Source: Fonsecaea monophora (lineage: Eukaryota > Ascomycota > Eurotiomycetes > Chaetothyriales > Herpotrichiellaceae). From it: a stretch of DNA of 64,000 nt. The stretch lies in NCBI RefSeq assembly GCF_001642475.1, contig NW_019173980.1, positions 1 to 64,000 of the forward strand. The letters are read 5' to 3'. The notes beneath the pieces are model-generated. The model saw only the letters and a program-made list of their open reading frames with translations, searched no databases and was not told where the DNA came from. Position numbers and translations under genes: made by a program. Of the stretch, positions 53,731 through 64,000 are shown piece after piece; within the stretch, counting starts at the first letter, position 1; every line of letters begins with the position of its first letter.

Positions 53731-55930
53731 ATGCATCCATCGCTCGGCCGCCTGGCCAGTCTGTCATTCGCAATCAGCGCTGTTTTCGCTCAGTTGACGA
53801 GCGCCTCCGTCGACACTCCGCCGGCTTCCACTCTTACGCCGTTAGAGCCTTGGGAATACACATGCCCGCCGCCGTCGACGGTTTTCGTTAGTGTGACTCA
53901 AACTGAATATGTGCCGCTCACTACCACCACCACGGCGTCCTACCACGACACAACCACCCTCCCCATCACCATATTCCAGACCATCATCTCAACCACGATA
54001 TTGACCACGGTAGGGGGTGCCCTTTTGTCAAGTGGAGTGGCTGGACACGCTGACTGTTTGCAGACCGAGGTCGTGACAGAAACCACCGTCTCGATTACCC
54101 CGACCACGGCGACATTGATTGAAACTTCGACAACGCTCTCGATCAGTCCGACCACTGACACGCTGACAGAAACGTCTATCACGGTGTCGGTCAGCCCGAC
54201 CACAGACACACTGACGGAAACATCGACCACGGTCGCCATCAGCCCTACGACTGCCACTGAGACACTGACCGAGACGTCCATCACGGTGTCGATTAGCCCT
54301 ACGACTGCCACTGACACCCTCACGGAAACATCCGTTACTGTCTCGATCAGTCCTACCACCGCCACCGAAACGTCCGTCACCGTCTCCATCAGCCCTACCA
54401 CCGCCACGGCCACGCTGACGGAAACATCGACCACGGTCTCGACAACTCCCACCACCGAGACAGCCACTGAAATCATCTCGCTGTACGAGGTCACCTCCCA
54501 GGCGACGAGCATCACAGTGTGTCCGACTCGAGTCGCCAACCCAACCTATACCGCTCTCGGACCGTACCCCACCGACTGGACGTAAGTTTGCCCCCCTAGT
54601 GGTCACTAACCAGGTCCATCGTCGCCAGTCTCAGCGCTGGAGCTTGCCGGTCTTTCCTAGTCCTGTGTTGTCTTTCTGTCCTTGGTGGACTCGTTGCTAA
54701 TGTTACCCCGAATTTAGATGGGGATGTCCTCCCGGCTGGCTCTGCAAACCTCTGCAACAGAACTGCAACTTCGAGGCCGGAATTCCCGACCGAAATTTCT
54801 ACTGCAGCCCGAACGAGTGCGTCCCGGCCAACGCGTTGCCGTCGCCGCTGCCGACATGGGACCTGGACATCTACGGGAACGTCACCCCGGCCACGGACCC
54901 GGCACTCCACATCAACGCCATCCAGGACTACTTCAACATGAACCCGACCGACTTTGGGCTGACGTACGAGATCTTTGTCGTCAACGAGGTCCTGACCCTC
55001 ACCACGACGATCCTTCTGCCGCCGAGCCCCACCGTCGCGGCGCGGCAGGCACAGACGAGCGTCCCGGGCGCTTGCTACCCCTGGTGCAACAACTGTCTGC
55101 TCGAGGCCCAGGCGAACGGGAAGACGTCGGCGCTCTGCGTCCCCGGCTCCGCGTTCGACGTGTCCCTCGTGCAGTGCGAGCAGTGCATCGACTACCACAA
55201 GTCGGACGATAGCGCCAGTTTCGTGCAGATCGCGCCCCAGTTCCAGCAGTTCCTCGACTACTGCGACCAGTTCTCGACCGTGGTCGTCTCGACCTCGGTC
55301 GTGGCCACCACGACCAACGCCGCCGGGTCGAGCTTCAGCACCCTGACCGGGACGCTCTCGACGACCGTGGTGCCCACGAGTTCGCCGCCGCCGCCGTCGT
55401 CGCAGACCACACAGCCCACCTCGGTCGTGACGGTCGTGCCCTCCACCGCGACCTCGACTCCACCAACCTCGACGGCCGCTCCCACCACGTCAGCTCCTGC
55501 GACATCGGCATCCCAGTCCTACACCACGACAGCCACAGTCCTGACCACGTCTTATTCGCACGTGACGGTGTCCGGCCCCGCGTGGTCGCAGGTGACCATC
55601 ATCTTGCCCGTGAGCGACAACAGCACCACGACGCTTTTCGGGACCGACCTGACGAGCGGTGGGGCCACTCTCGTCCTGCCCACCTCGCCAACGACGTCCA
55701 CGTACACCACGACGCTGACGGTCGCGCCCGGCGAGTCGGTCTCGGCTGGCTCCGTGGTTGCCGCCTCAACCTCCTCGGGCGCGTCGGGCGCGTCGGGGAC
55801 GACGACCGGATCCCCCTCGGCCTTCTCCGGCGCCGCGGCCGCATCGAGACTCTCGCCGCCGGATCTGCAGCTCCGGTCGCCAGGGCTGGGACTGGTCGTC
55901 TGCCTGGCATTCACGTTCGTCCTGCTGTGA
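53731..55930 (+). CDS. GPI-anchored Thr/Ser-rich repeat glycoprotein
   Basis: Exons 53731-54581 and 54718-55930 give 687 aa (or 669 if the stop-free intron 54010-54063 is also removed). The signal peptide is MHPSLGRLASLSFAISAVFA. Two Thr-rich stretches and eight tandem units of the type ETSxTVSISPTTATxTL follow. The second exon opens a Cys-rich part (WGCPPGWLCKP, NCNFEAGIPDRNFYCSPNECVP, later CYPWCNNCLLEAQ and CEQCIDYH) with a spacing typical of a folded extracellular domain. Another Ser/Thr stretch ends in a small-residue region (FSGAAAAS) and a hydrophobic tail (LGLVVCLAFTFVLL), together a GPI-anchor signal. It is very likely a heavily O-mannosylated wall or surface protein, possibly an adhesin. 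The extra Met 19 codons upstream is not used in this reading. Confidence 0.88.
54010..54063 (+). other. 54-bp stop-free, frame-keeping intron candidate
   Basis: This starts GTAGGG, contains GCTGAC 10 nt before the end and ends TTGCAG. Read through, it inserts a Gly/Ala/Leu/His/Cys stretch that has no Thr and breaks the Thr-rich run TTILTT/TEVVTETT. Removing it joins that run without a shift. Confidence 0.65.
54064..54480 (+). repeat. tandem ETSxTVSISPTTA repeat array
   Basis: Eight imperfect units of 14-18 codons (about 42-54 bp) code the Thr/Ser stretch of the GPI protein. Units differ in the linker (ATLI, DTLT, ATETLT, ATDTLT, ATATLT), and one unit lacks the final TLT. This is the usual look of an array that grows and shrinks by recombination. 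Confidence 0.9.
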
Positions 55931-56567
55931 GACAGACGCCCTGGATTTGGGACCTTGGGCTCGATCGTTCGTTGCTCGAAACCTCCAGTGCCACAAAGAA
56001 GCGAAAGTGGAACAGCTACTCTTTCGAGGTGTTCCTGTTCCTTTCTTCTGTCCCGATTCCAAAAAAAAAAAGAAATGGCATCCATGCTCAACAGAACACG
56101 GATCAACTCTCCCCACCTTACTATAGAACTCCCGCCCCTGCACTTTTTCTCTCTCACAATGTGTCCCGAGCAATACTTGCACGGCAAAAAGAGGAAAGGG
56201 GGAGTGAGGGGTGTCGCACGGGAATCTTTTTGTACATGAAAACGCTTTTAACGAATGGAATGGAATGAAATGGCCCTCGTTTTTAGTAATAACCCGTTAA
56301 TAATGATGATGATCACGTTGAATCATGAGGGTGAGGAAGAGGAACAGTTGGGTTGGAAAATAGGGAGATACCTAGCTAGGTATGTAGGTAGTAAATAGAT
56401 ACCAAGTATTAACTCAAGTACCAAGCACCAAGTACCCAAGTACCAAGTTGCGAAGGAGGGTGATAGAAGTCTTCTATATATGTAGTACGTACCGAACACG
56501 TATGTCGATTCGAGTTGGGTTCATGGAAAGGTTCCTAAATTAGACATTAATGACCGGTTCCATCCCT
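55931..56567. other. convergent 3' region with TAC-rich repeats
   Basis: This lies between the GPI stop and the hydrolase stop. It contains TACCTAGCTAGGTA near 56370-56384 and several CCAAGTAC/CAAGTACC units near 56399-56448. No gene is seen. Confidence 0.55.
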
Positions 56568-57427
56568 CTATGCGAATGTGCTCTTGATGATCTCAATCGC
56601 CCTCTCAGTGGCTTCGAGCATGTGCCAATGTCCCACACTCTCGAGGACCGTCTGCTTCGCATTCGACCCGAGATTCTTGGTGGTCGTCTCACCAGCCGCG
56701 ACGGTCGAGACCTTGTCTTCCTTGCCCGACACCACCGCAACTGGCATCTTGATGCGATCCCAAGGAGCAGGCGTGCTCTTGGCCAATGCCTCACAAGCGA
56801 GAGCGTACCCTTCAGGATCTTGTCTCGTCAACATCTCGCGAGCCAGGGCCACTTCGCCCTTCTTGGACTTGTACGACTCGGGAGCAAAAGCGTTGCCGAC
56901 GACGGTATCAGCGATGCCCACGATACCATTCTCCCTAACAGCTTTGGCACGGCCTCCCAGTGCTTGCTGGCCTGCTTCGGGAGGTGGATTGACGGGGCCG
57001 AACAAGACCAGGCTTTTGACCTGCTCAGGGACTTTGGCAGCAAGGTGTAGAGCAATCAAGCCGCCTAACGAATGACCGACGACATTGACGTCCTTTAATT
57101 TCAACTCTTCCATCGCAGCTGAGATGGAAGAGTCAGTCACCATTTTCTCGCCGTACAAAACGAAGTTTCCGACGTACCAAGACAATCTCCCACGTAAGAG
57201 TCGATGCTAGTAGTGGTTGGGGTAGAACTGCGGCCATGGCCAGACCAGTCAAAGCGTACAATGTTATAGTCTTGAAGCTCGGGGACAAGAGGCTGGAAAG
57301 CATTCGTTGTACCACCTAAGCCGTGAATGAACAAGATCGAGGGACCGCTGGGGTTTCCCTCGGTCTCATAGAACAACTTGCTTTCGTTTGACGAGACATA
57401 ACCGTGGGCGGACAGTTTGGATGCCAT
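56568..57427 (-). CDS. alpha/beta hydrolase
   Basis: Two exons, 57427-57178 and 57118-56568, give 266 aa. The fold carries LFIHGLGGTTNAF (oxyanion hole), RFDWSGHGRSS, the nucleophile elbow VVGHSLGG and the catalytic His in GHWHMLE; the Asp is probably in VVSGKEDKVS. Length and motifs are close to 3-oxoadipate enol-lactonase-type hydrolases, but other small-ester hydrolases look the same. There is no signal peptide or membrane segment, so it is cytosolic. The start at 57427 follows a short, His-rich upstream extension that I leave out. Confidence 0.9.
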
Positions 57428-58709
57428 TGTGGTGGTGGCTCTTGGTCGATGAGAGTGAAGCAAGAAGTTTGTGATTGCATATGTCGACTGGCTTCATGAA
57501 TCAAACGACTTTTGAATGCTTGGATGAGCGCCATGGTCAACGGATGGATACTGTCCACATGCGGATAGATGCCGCACTTGGCCGCATTAAGTCATACACA
57601 CTCGCTCCACTGTGATGATCCATCCCTCGCTTCTCCGCGATTCTCCGCCGAGTTAGAACAGGTGTAGACCTCGATGACGAGAACCACGGAGAAGGACTGA
57701 AGAACGAATCCTTTCGGCTTCCTCTCCGTCAACAGGTCGTCTCAACCATTTTTGGAGACCACTGACAAATTCCGACAACAATTCAAATATCGGAAACTGG
57801 TCGTTCAATAGGAAACATTGCTTTTGCCAGGTGGACATCCATTATCCTCCCACATGTGTGGGTTGTCCGTATTGCCTTGCTGGCATGCTAAAAAGGGATG
57901 CCTAGCTGCTCGACTGTATGTTCGAGTAAACAGGTACATGGGAGGGAATCAATCAACCCCGCATGTCCCCGCTTGCTTTCGACGTTGTAACGAGGCTGAA
58001 GCCCCTAAACTCTCAACAGCGGGCCATGACTAGATCAGTCACATCAGCCTAACCTTTGGGAGCAGCTCGGAGCTATTTCGACTCAGTAGCAGGAACCAGA
58101 ATCGGGGATTGTGAGGCTACATCTCCCAATTCCCTCGTTTGATGATAAAGTCCATATCACCACCGGATCTGTAGCTAGCACACCGCTGTCTTCGTTCCGA
58201 GCATGGGAAGGACCCATGCAAGACTAGCAAGCCAACGGCTCGAGAAAGAAGCAGCGTGCGCGAGAAACACGGAGATACGGACGCGCCCGCTTTAATTGTA
58301 GAAGGAAGAAGAAATAGTTAAATGGAGCCACGCTGGCGTGCGATATAAGTGCGCCCGATCTCGAGAGACGTGGATACATCGCCACTCAAGACCCATATGG
58401 ACGCACAGAGTGAATCTGCGTGACTACTCCCCTCAACGAGCATGTGATATGGCAACAGGCGAGGAGTGCCGGTGTTGTGATAGTCCAAGAAGAGACACAA
58501 GAAGATGGTCGAGGCACGCCGCCAATCGTAGCGTCAGGAATTCGCTAAAGGCGCAAGCGCAGCACCCAACAACTACGGCGGACCAGACAAAGCAAAAAGC
58601 AGTTTCCGCAACTGCATCTTCAATCAAATCTTCCATCTTCATTTGCATGAACACCCGAGCTCATTGCCTCACACCGACAGCATCCATTGTTACAGTACAA
58701 CCCATCAAG
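57428..58709. other. 1.3-kb divergent region, hydrolase / bL36m
   Basis: No supported gene is seen. The bL36m reading frame stays open upstream to 58338, but with sequence unlike any protein. I read it as 5' leader. Confidence 0.5.
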
Positions 58710-59140
58710 ATGCTCGCCCAACTATCTGCCCGTCTCCGTCTGCTCCAGCCTATCCTTGCCGGTCTTCCTCTTTTCAGATCTTCCGCGTCCAACGTCACAT
58801 CGAGAACATACTTCACTGCCCTCTCCCGAAGCTCGGAATCTCCTTTGCGAGTCTCACAATTCCAGCTACCTCTAAGCACACAAATCCAGGTGCGGGGCAT
58901 GAAGACGCGCTCGTCGGTGAAGAGGTTATGTGATGGCTGCAAGGTACGCTGTCCCCTGTTGAGCTCGAGACCGGTCGTGCACATTCGCACCCATTGGACC
59001 TCTTGTCTCCGGCACCCCGAGGTGGCTCTGTGAGCTCCGCTGACATTTCCTGCTACGTTTGACAGGCCGTCCGCCGCAAGAACCGCGTCTTCATCATCTG
59101 CGACAAGAACCCTAAGCACAAACAACGACAGGGCAAATGA
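58710..59140 (+). CDS. RTC6: mitochondrial ribosomal protein bL36
   Basis: This is a small zinc-ribbon protein of the mitochondrial large ribosomal subunit. Exons 58710-58943 and 59066-59140 give 102 aa. The first 64 residues are a Leu/Arg/Ser-rich presequence (MLAQLSARLRLLQPIL). The core starts at MKTRSSVKRLCDGCK and continues after the 122-bp intron as AVRRKNRVFIICDKNPKHKQRQGK. The zinc ligands are the two Cys in CDGC, the Cys in IICDKN and the His in KHKQRQ. Bacterial L36 is nearly the same core length of about 38 residues. The gene lies about 25 kb from MEF1, also a mitochondrial translation gene, which is probably chance. Confidence 0.95.
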
Positions 59141-59870
59141 ACATGGTCAAATACGCGTATAGTTCCTGTTGAGGAGTCGTCTAAGCGACACCATCGGGGA
59201 CGTGAGTCCCGGCAGACCAGCGAGCCTTTTTTTGTCCTTCTCGAGGTCGATCGGACCGAGCAGGCTCCCTTCGCATAAGACGGGCTGTGGCTGCTGCAGT
59301 GGGAAGAAAAAGAGGAGCTAAAGGTCCATGGACATCGAAATCTACTACAATCCCCCCTCAAACGCAAGCCATACTGGAATTACTCTGTCCAAGCGCACCT
59401 TGACGCCAACAAGAGCAGGTTCTGTTCAGGCCGAGGAAATACGTGACCTGGAATACCCTGTCCTCGTGTGGCTTCAGTGCACTGCCATGTCTACAAGAGA
59501 AGCATGAATCTCAAGAGGGCCAGCACTCGGAAGAACGTGTTCGAGCGTCAAAATAACAATTCTATGATGGTGCAAGGGCACCAATTCAATAGGCGGAAGT
59601 CGCCTTATATTTGTAAGAGCGCCGAAATTGACGGTGATATGGAAAAGGAATGAGCCTGTAATATATGCGGTCCGAGTATAGGTGAACAAAACCTCGCTAC
59701 CTAGGTAGGCAGAACTAGATCATCGGGTTATTCGAGTATTGTCGAAGCAAACTGTTGCAGTTTTTCGACTGTCAAATCATGTTTATCCTACTTGTCGTTT
59801 GGAGCCGCCAGCCTATTGTACCTAAGGTACGGTATATAGGAGAAACGTCCGTAACATCGTATATCATTGC

Positions 59871-59905
59871 CGCACGTCGCACGTCGCACGTCGCACTTCG
59901 CACTA
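59871..59905. repeat. 7-bp tandem repeat CGCACGT
   Basis: Five head-to-tail units, the first three perfect (CGCACGT) and the last two with one or two changes. Confidence 0.85.
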
Positions 59906-59982
59906 CAGCACCGATGAACGCTTGTTCTCGAAAACAGCATCTCTTCTAGCCTTTCTGCCCTCTTGCCTCGTGTATCTGCACC

Positions 59983-60016
59983 TCACCCTCGCCCTCGCCC
60001 TCGCCCTCGCCCTCGC
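59983..60016. repeat. 6-bp tandem repeat CCCTCG
   Basis: Five to six units of CCCTCG lie just after the N-myristoyltransferase stop (25 bp from it on the minus strand), so it is in that gene's 3' UTR. Confidence 0.85.
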
Positions 60017-60040
60017 GCTGTCTGTCGTGCACCAGCCAGT

Positions 60041-61772
60041 CTACAGAAGCACAATGCCGATGCCGCCCCTCTTGCTCTCGTCGGGAATATTATTCGCGTC
60101 GATGCCGCCGTTGATGGGCTTGGTGCGCCAGTTGTACAGGTAGTGGTGCAGCTGGCCGTCGCCGGCGCCGAACTTCAACTGTTCCAGGAACAGGGGGTTG
60201 TCGTGCAGCGTGAGGGCGTTGAAGACGTCGAATTTCGCCTGACCACGCAGTTAGTATTAACTATACTGGGGGAAAAAGGGTGGGTCTGTGAAAGCAGAGA
60301 GTGTGAGGGAGCGACAAACGTACCTTCTTCCCCTCAATCAGCAGGTCTTGGCCCAGCTGCAACAGTCTCTCCTTCAACCCTTCCTCCTTGGGATTGAACG
60401 CCTGGTCGGTCGCGTAGTAGTAGAGATAGGCCGCTCGGATTTTGTCGTGCTTCTTGCTCATCTCGCCAATAACGCTGCTTTCCAGGCAGTAGAAGCTCCC
60501 AAAGTCGGTGATCTTGCCGTCCTTGCCTTCCACCACAAACGACCACACGACCTGATTCTCCGGCTTCTCTCGATTGAGGAACCAATGGACTATCTCGGCC
60601 CTCGAGAATACCTGGGCGAGCTCGAACCGTTCGAGGTACCGTGACAGCAAGTCGTGGACGGCGTCGACGTCTTTCTCCTCCATCTTCCGCCACCCTGGCG
60701 TGCTGGTGGTGGTGGGTAATTGGTTTCGGGCAATCATCTTCGCTTGTGTCATCTTGGGCGGCAGAGGCGAGAAACCGACTTCGTACAGCTTCAACCAGTC
60801 GAGGCTTCTGTGGAAGTACCTGCAGCTCCCTACTGGTGTAGGCAAGACGACGCCGCCGGTGTAGATTGCCTGGTAAACGCCCTCCAAGTGACAGCGGCGC
60901 GTGACTTCTTTGATGAGCACGGGCGCCAGTCTTCTCGATCTCAGCTTCTTGTGGACACACATGAAGTTGATTTCCACCACGTCGAGGACATTTTGCCGTA
61001 TGCGCAACTTGATCGGGATGCCAAAGATGGTCGCGACCAGAAGTCGGCTTGGACCCTTTGCTCGGACGCCCACGTGCCAACTCTTCTTCCAGTCAGGCGA
61101 CTTCAGAGCCCAATCTAGAAAGACGGCGGAATAGTTGAAGCGAAACATGGCATGGTCGTCCTCGACGTAGTGTAACGAAAGAAGCTTGTAGACCTCTTTG
61201 ATTTCCTCGTCGTTGGTCAAGTCGAGTTCCACCCACTCGTACCCTTCGGGCAGAGGTGCGGCTGTCTTGGGCACCAGTTCCGGGATAACCTCTTTGATCG
61301 GGCCGTCTGGTTTATCCTCCTCTGCCTTTTCGTCGAAGCGCGGTACCGGTTGAGTCGCCCAGAATTTGTAAGACGCCATGTCCTTTTGATTTTTCCCCGT
61401 CAACGCAAGTCCACTCAGTAGTTGTGAGACGTCCATCTTCTTGAGCAGTTCGTTTGCTTTCTCTGGAGAAAGCCCCGCGAGCTCGCCTTTGAGGGCAGGG
61501 TTCATGTCAAGCAGATTCTGTAGCGAGTCGCCGGCCAGACTGGAGGCAGGTTTGGAGGGGTCTGTAGGTTCTTCGGGGGACTTTTTGCCGGTGATGGCAG
61601 AGACGAGTTTGCTTTTCTTGGACCTCTTCTTTTTCTTCTTCGCCTTTCCAGAGGACTTTTCCGTTGCATCGTGAGTGCCTTCTGTGGCTCCGTCCTGGTG
61701 CTGTTCTTCCGCGTCGGACTCTGACTCCAGTTGCTCCTCGAGCGGAGCACCCACCGGGTGAGATTCGGCCAT
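60041..61772 (-). CDS. nmt1: glycylpeptide N-tetradecanoyltransferase (N-myristoyltransferase)
   Basis: This enzyme moves myristate from myristoyl-CoA to the N-terminal glycine of target proteins. Exons 61772-60324 and 60238-60041 give 548 aa. The first 100 residues are acidic then lysine-rich (AKKKKKRSKKSK), the ribosome-binding type tail. The catalytic part runs from KFWATQPVPRFDE through YVEDDHAMFRFNYS, EINFMCVHKKLRSRRLAPVLIKEVTRR and AIYTGGVVLP. The C-terminus is GGIGIVLL, close to the conserved end that supplies the catalytic carboxylate. The frame is open 33 codons upstream, but MAESHPVG is the natural start. Rtc5 in this window carries a target-type N-terminus. Confidence 0.96.
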
Positions 61773-62533
61773 CGAAGCGGTGGTCAAGAGAGAATCGTTG
61801 GGAGACGGGATCGAAGTATAGCACAGGTTATGGGGGTTGGCTGACAGGAGATAAAACAGCGACAATCTCAAAACTCTGAGATGTCACGACAAGTCACCAG
61901 AACTGCAGAAGTGCAAGGCACACGAACATCCTTTCGAACCCAACTCCGCAGGTCGCGCCAACTTTTGAGTTGCCCGATGCAGCTTGGCACTCAGCCTTGT
62001 AAGGTCGGCCGCAGCACCAGGTAATAACACAATGGGGGGGCAGCACATTACGCGAGGCCAGCTGGCACCTACAAGAGCAAGAGGGGTTCTTTAAGATGGG
62101 ACTTGGTAGCACCCTAACCAGCAATGGACAGACTCGTACTCGTAGACTCTTGTTTCAGTTTTGGGCATTGGTGTCGTGTTCGAGAGCCAGTAATGGTCCG
62201 CATGCATCGGGCATCAAACATTAGGTACATACCTACTCGTATGTAGGCGTCAGGTACCGGGAACTTGCTAACGAGCGTCCAGGCTGTTGATAGGCGAGCC
62301 ATGCTGTTCTCCTCTCCAAGTGCTTTGGTTCACCGCCCAGCCGCCCGCCTGCCCCGCCCGACAGCCTGGGTGCCTAGCCGTTTCCCCAAGGCCTCTTCCC
62401 CAGATTCTTTCTTGGCCTTATCAAACGTTCTCATCTCGCCGCCTCTGGCCCGTTTCTCGAGTTTGCAAAGGGCTTACAAGATCAAACATCAAAGTAGAGT
62501 CGTTCACTTCGAAATTTTCCGCGCCCTCAGTCC
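61773..62533. other. divergent promoter, N-myristoyltransferase / F-box
   Basis: Both genes are read outwards. TAC-rich motifs (TAGGTACATACCTAC) lie near 62222-62236. No gene is seen. Confidence 0.5.
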
Positions 62534-63358
62534 TTGTCCATGTCCATGGATTCAGAAATAGCAGATGCCGCACCACAATATGCCCAGCCTACGCCATGCA
62601 TTTCCGGCTCCGAGCACATCCTCGAGCCGCCCCCTTCCTTGACGACACCTCACCGTTCGATCTTTGGGTCGGGGTTCCGGACACGACGTCAGATTCTGAC
62701 GGACCAGAAAGCCGCGGCCGACAGAGAATTCGACGACTGGTGTCGGCAGGAGGAAGCCGCGGGGCCCCGACCGTCCCAACCGGACCCTTACGATCCGTTC
62801 TTCATCCCAGACTCGATCCTGCTGTACGGGCCCGTCTCTCCGCAGAGGAAGAGCAGACTCCTCCAGCTCCCGCACGAGCTCCTCACCGACATCTTCAAGA
62901 GGGTCAAGATCCCTCACTTCCAGGTCTCGCTCGCCCTGACGTGCAAGACCATGGCGCGCGTGGCCGCCGAGCCGGGCATCTTCTCCCCCTGGCGCGGCTA
63001 CCGCGACAAAGACGGCCTCTTCCGTCTCCTCGAGCGGAGGAACAACTTCATCCCCCCGCACCTGAAGCTGTGTCGCGCCTGTTTCCGCTTCTTGCCGTGG
63101 AGTGGCGGCGAGTACTGGGACAGGCAGATGTCGTCGGGCATCTTTGACCGGTCCAACCTCAACTGGTACGACATCCTCATGTGGTTTTATAATCGCGTCG
63201 CCTTTCAGTATCGATGTCCATGGTGTTGCGTGTTCCAGTACACGAGCTACGCCAGTCAGGGCCTCTATGAACGGCGCAGGGTGAATGGGCCACTCGGCCT
63301 CCTCGACACCCGCGAACGCGTTTGTCCCGACTTGAACAGGCGGATGGATAAACCGTGA
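62534..63358 (+). CDS. F-box-type protein
   Basis: This is a single-exon protein of 274 aa. The F-box lies at about residues 107-150: LLQLPHELLTDIFKRVKIPHFQVSLALTCKTMARVA, with the Leu-Pro and the Leu-Cys-like end typical of Skp1-binding boxes. The rest has no known substrate domain: a long Pro/Asp-rich N-terminal part and a C-terminal part with five Cys and many Trp/Tyr (CRACFRFLPWSGGEYW, CPWCC). F-box proteins select targets for SCF ubiquitin ligases; this one could also be a structural Skp1 partner. Met at 62546 (MDSEIADA) is an alternative start, and no splice signal was needed. Confidence 0.75.
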   Translation: MSMSMDSEIADAAPQYAQPTPCISGSEHILEPPPSLTTPHRSIFGSGFRTRRQILTDQKAAADREFDDWCRQEEAAGPRPSQPDPYDPFFIPDSILLYGPVSPQRKSRLLQLPHELLTDIFKRVKIPHFQVSLALTCKTMARVAAEPGIFSPWRGYRDKDGLFRLLERRNNFIPPHLKLCRACFRFLPWSGGEYWDRQMSSGIFDRSNLNWYDILMWFYNRVAFQYRCPWCCVFQYTSYASQGLYERRRVNGPLGLLDTRERVCPDLNRRMDKP

Positions 63359-64000
63359 CGTTCGAACTCACCTCCCACATTTAACCCACATTGTACGTGC
63401 GAAAAGCCGACATACAGTGCCACACACAACGCTAGAGCAAAAAAGGAAAATGGATACACGCCCTTTTCTCCCCGAAAAGCACGAGCCCAGTCATTTGCTC
63501 GAACTCGACACTTGTGTATAGAGTTTGAATACAAGGTCGACCGCGGACCCACTGAACGCACCAAGACAACAAGACTCGAACGACGGCAGCGGAAACAGCA
63601 ATAACCAGAAATACTCTCACCAACCTTCGCCCCGTTTGTTGCCGGAATGGTTTGAGTCCTTCTCCCGCACCGACCACACAACGACGTCAAAAGAACACCC
63701 CGCAACACCACTTCCCAGCTTCTAAAATCTAGCGAGACTCTGGGGCCAAACGAAGCGTTACACAGGACGAGAGAATGTGCTTCCCAAAGACTGATCATGT
63801 CAGAGACACATCGCTGTGTTGTCATGGAAACCCCATCAATTGAACTCTGAGAAGCAATGGTAGTGGGAAGACACTGTCACTGTCCCCCTGCGTGCCCTGT
63901 CACCTCGTCACGGCTAAGAAAGAAAAAAAGGCGAGGGCAAGGCCACTCAGGCACATCTGGCGAACATACCTCCAAGCATGTTAATCTTTTCAAAAATGAT
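63359..64000. other. right flank, no gene seen
   Basis: Short open frames only. This could be the 3' UTR of the F-box gene and part of a gene beyond the edge, but nothing shows it. Confidence 0.45.

Larger units (their letters stand above)
59141..60040. other. convergent 3' region with simple repeats
   Basis: This region contains a TACCTAGGTAGG palindrome near 59699-59711 and the two tandem repeats listed separately. No gene is seen. Confidence 0.5.

Noticed and set aside
58338..58709. N-terminal extension of bL36m by up to 124 residues
   Set aside because: The extension is Arg/Cys-rich and unlike any presequence; MLAQLSARLRLLQ at 58710 is a good one.
1..64000. Secondary-metabolite, defence or mobile-element cluster
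   Set aside because: No polyketide or peptide synthase, no transposase, reverse transcriptase, NLR or terminal repeats were seen; the O-methyltransferase and GMC genes stand alone, 8 kb apart.

Overview
The window is nuclear DNA of a filamentous ascomycete (Pezizomycotina). The evidence is about two dozen protein genes, many with short introns (about 45-125 bp) bounded by GT..AG and carrying CTRAY-type branch sites. There are no operons, both strands carry genes, and the intergenic gaps are 0.3-3 kb. Typical fungal families are present: Rtc5/TLDc, SMP-30, GH17 glucanase, fungal C2H2 module, KUP/HAK potassium transporter, class II DAHP synthase and GMC oxidoreductase. I cannot fix the order or genus from sequence alone. 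No mobile element, CRISPR array, rRNA gene or virus-like sequence was seen.

Layout, left to right. 1-3258 has no supportable gene. 3259-13308: SMP-30/gluconolactonase (-), HYPK-like NatA cofactor (-), class II DAHP synthase (+), a very large BRCT protein (-). 13767-23360: secreted GH17 glucanase (-), cytochrome b5/acyl-CoA dehydrogenase fusion (-), kelch-BTB protein (-), 1-Cys peroxiredoxin (-). 24205-33328: small ankyrin protein (+), a small Cys-containing hypothetical (-), GMC oxidoreductase (+), an interrupted tRNA-Ser(GCU) (-), mitochondrial elongation factor G (-). 33613-43456: C2H2 zinc-finger protein (-), O-methyltransferase (+), KUP/HAK K+ transporter (-), SAC1 phosphatase (-). 43818-52288: Rab5 GTPase (+), Rtc5 TLDc protein (-), folylpolyglutamate synthase (+), membrane kelch protein (-). 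53731-63358: GPI-anchored Thr/Ser-rich repeat glycoprotein (+), alpha/beta hydrolase (-), mitochondrial ribosomal protein bL36 (+), N-myristoyltransferase (-), F-box protein (+).

Most genes are housekeeping genes with no obvious shared pathway. Loose themes are mitochondrial translation (MEF1, bL36m), endolysosomal membranes and phosphoinositides (Rab5, SAC1, myristoylated Rtc5, NMT), and the cell wall or surface (GH17, GPI protein, membrane kelch protein). There is no secondary-metabolite or defence cluster.

The most unusual object is the tRNA gene at 29285-29433. Besides a normal 14-nt intron after nucleotide 37, it carries a 54-nt insert between nucleotides 26 and 27. The insert begins GTGAGT, ends TAG and has an ACTAAT branch-like site 11 nt from its end, so it looks like a small spliceosomal intron inside a Pol III gene. 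Removing it exactly restores a tRNA-Ser(GCU) cloverleaf. Other points are three introns whose length is a multiple of 3 with no stop codon (readable if retained), a 12-nt microexon at the heme-binding HPGG motif, a 20-nt exon carrying the Rab5 P-loop, and low-complexity insertions in the catalytic domain of DAHP synthase.
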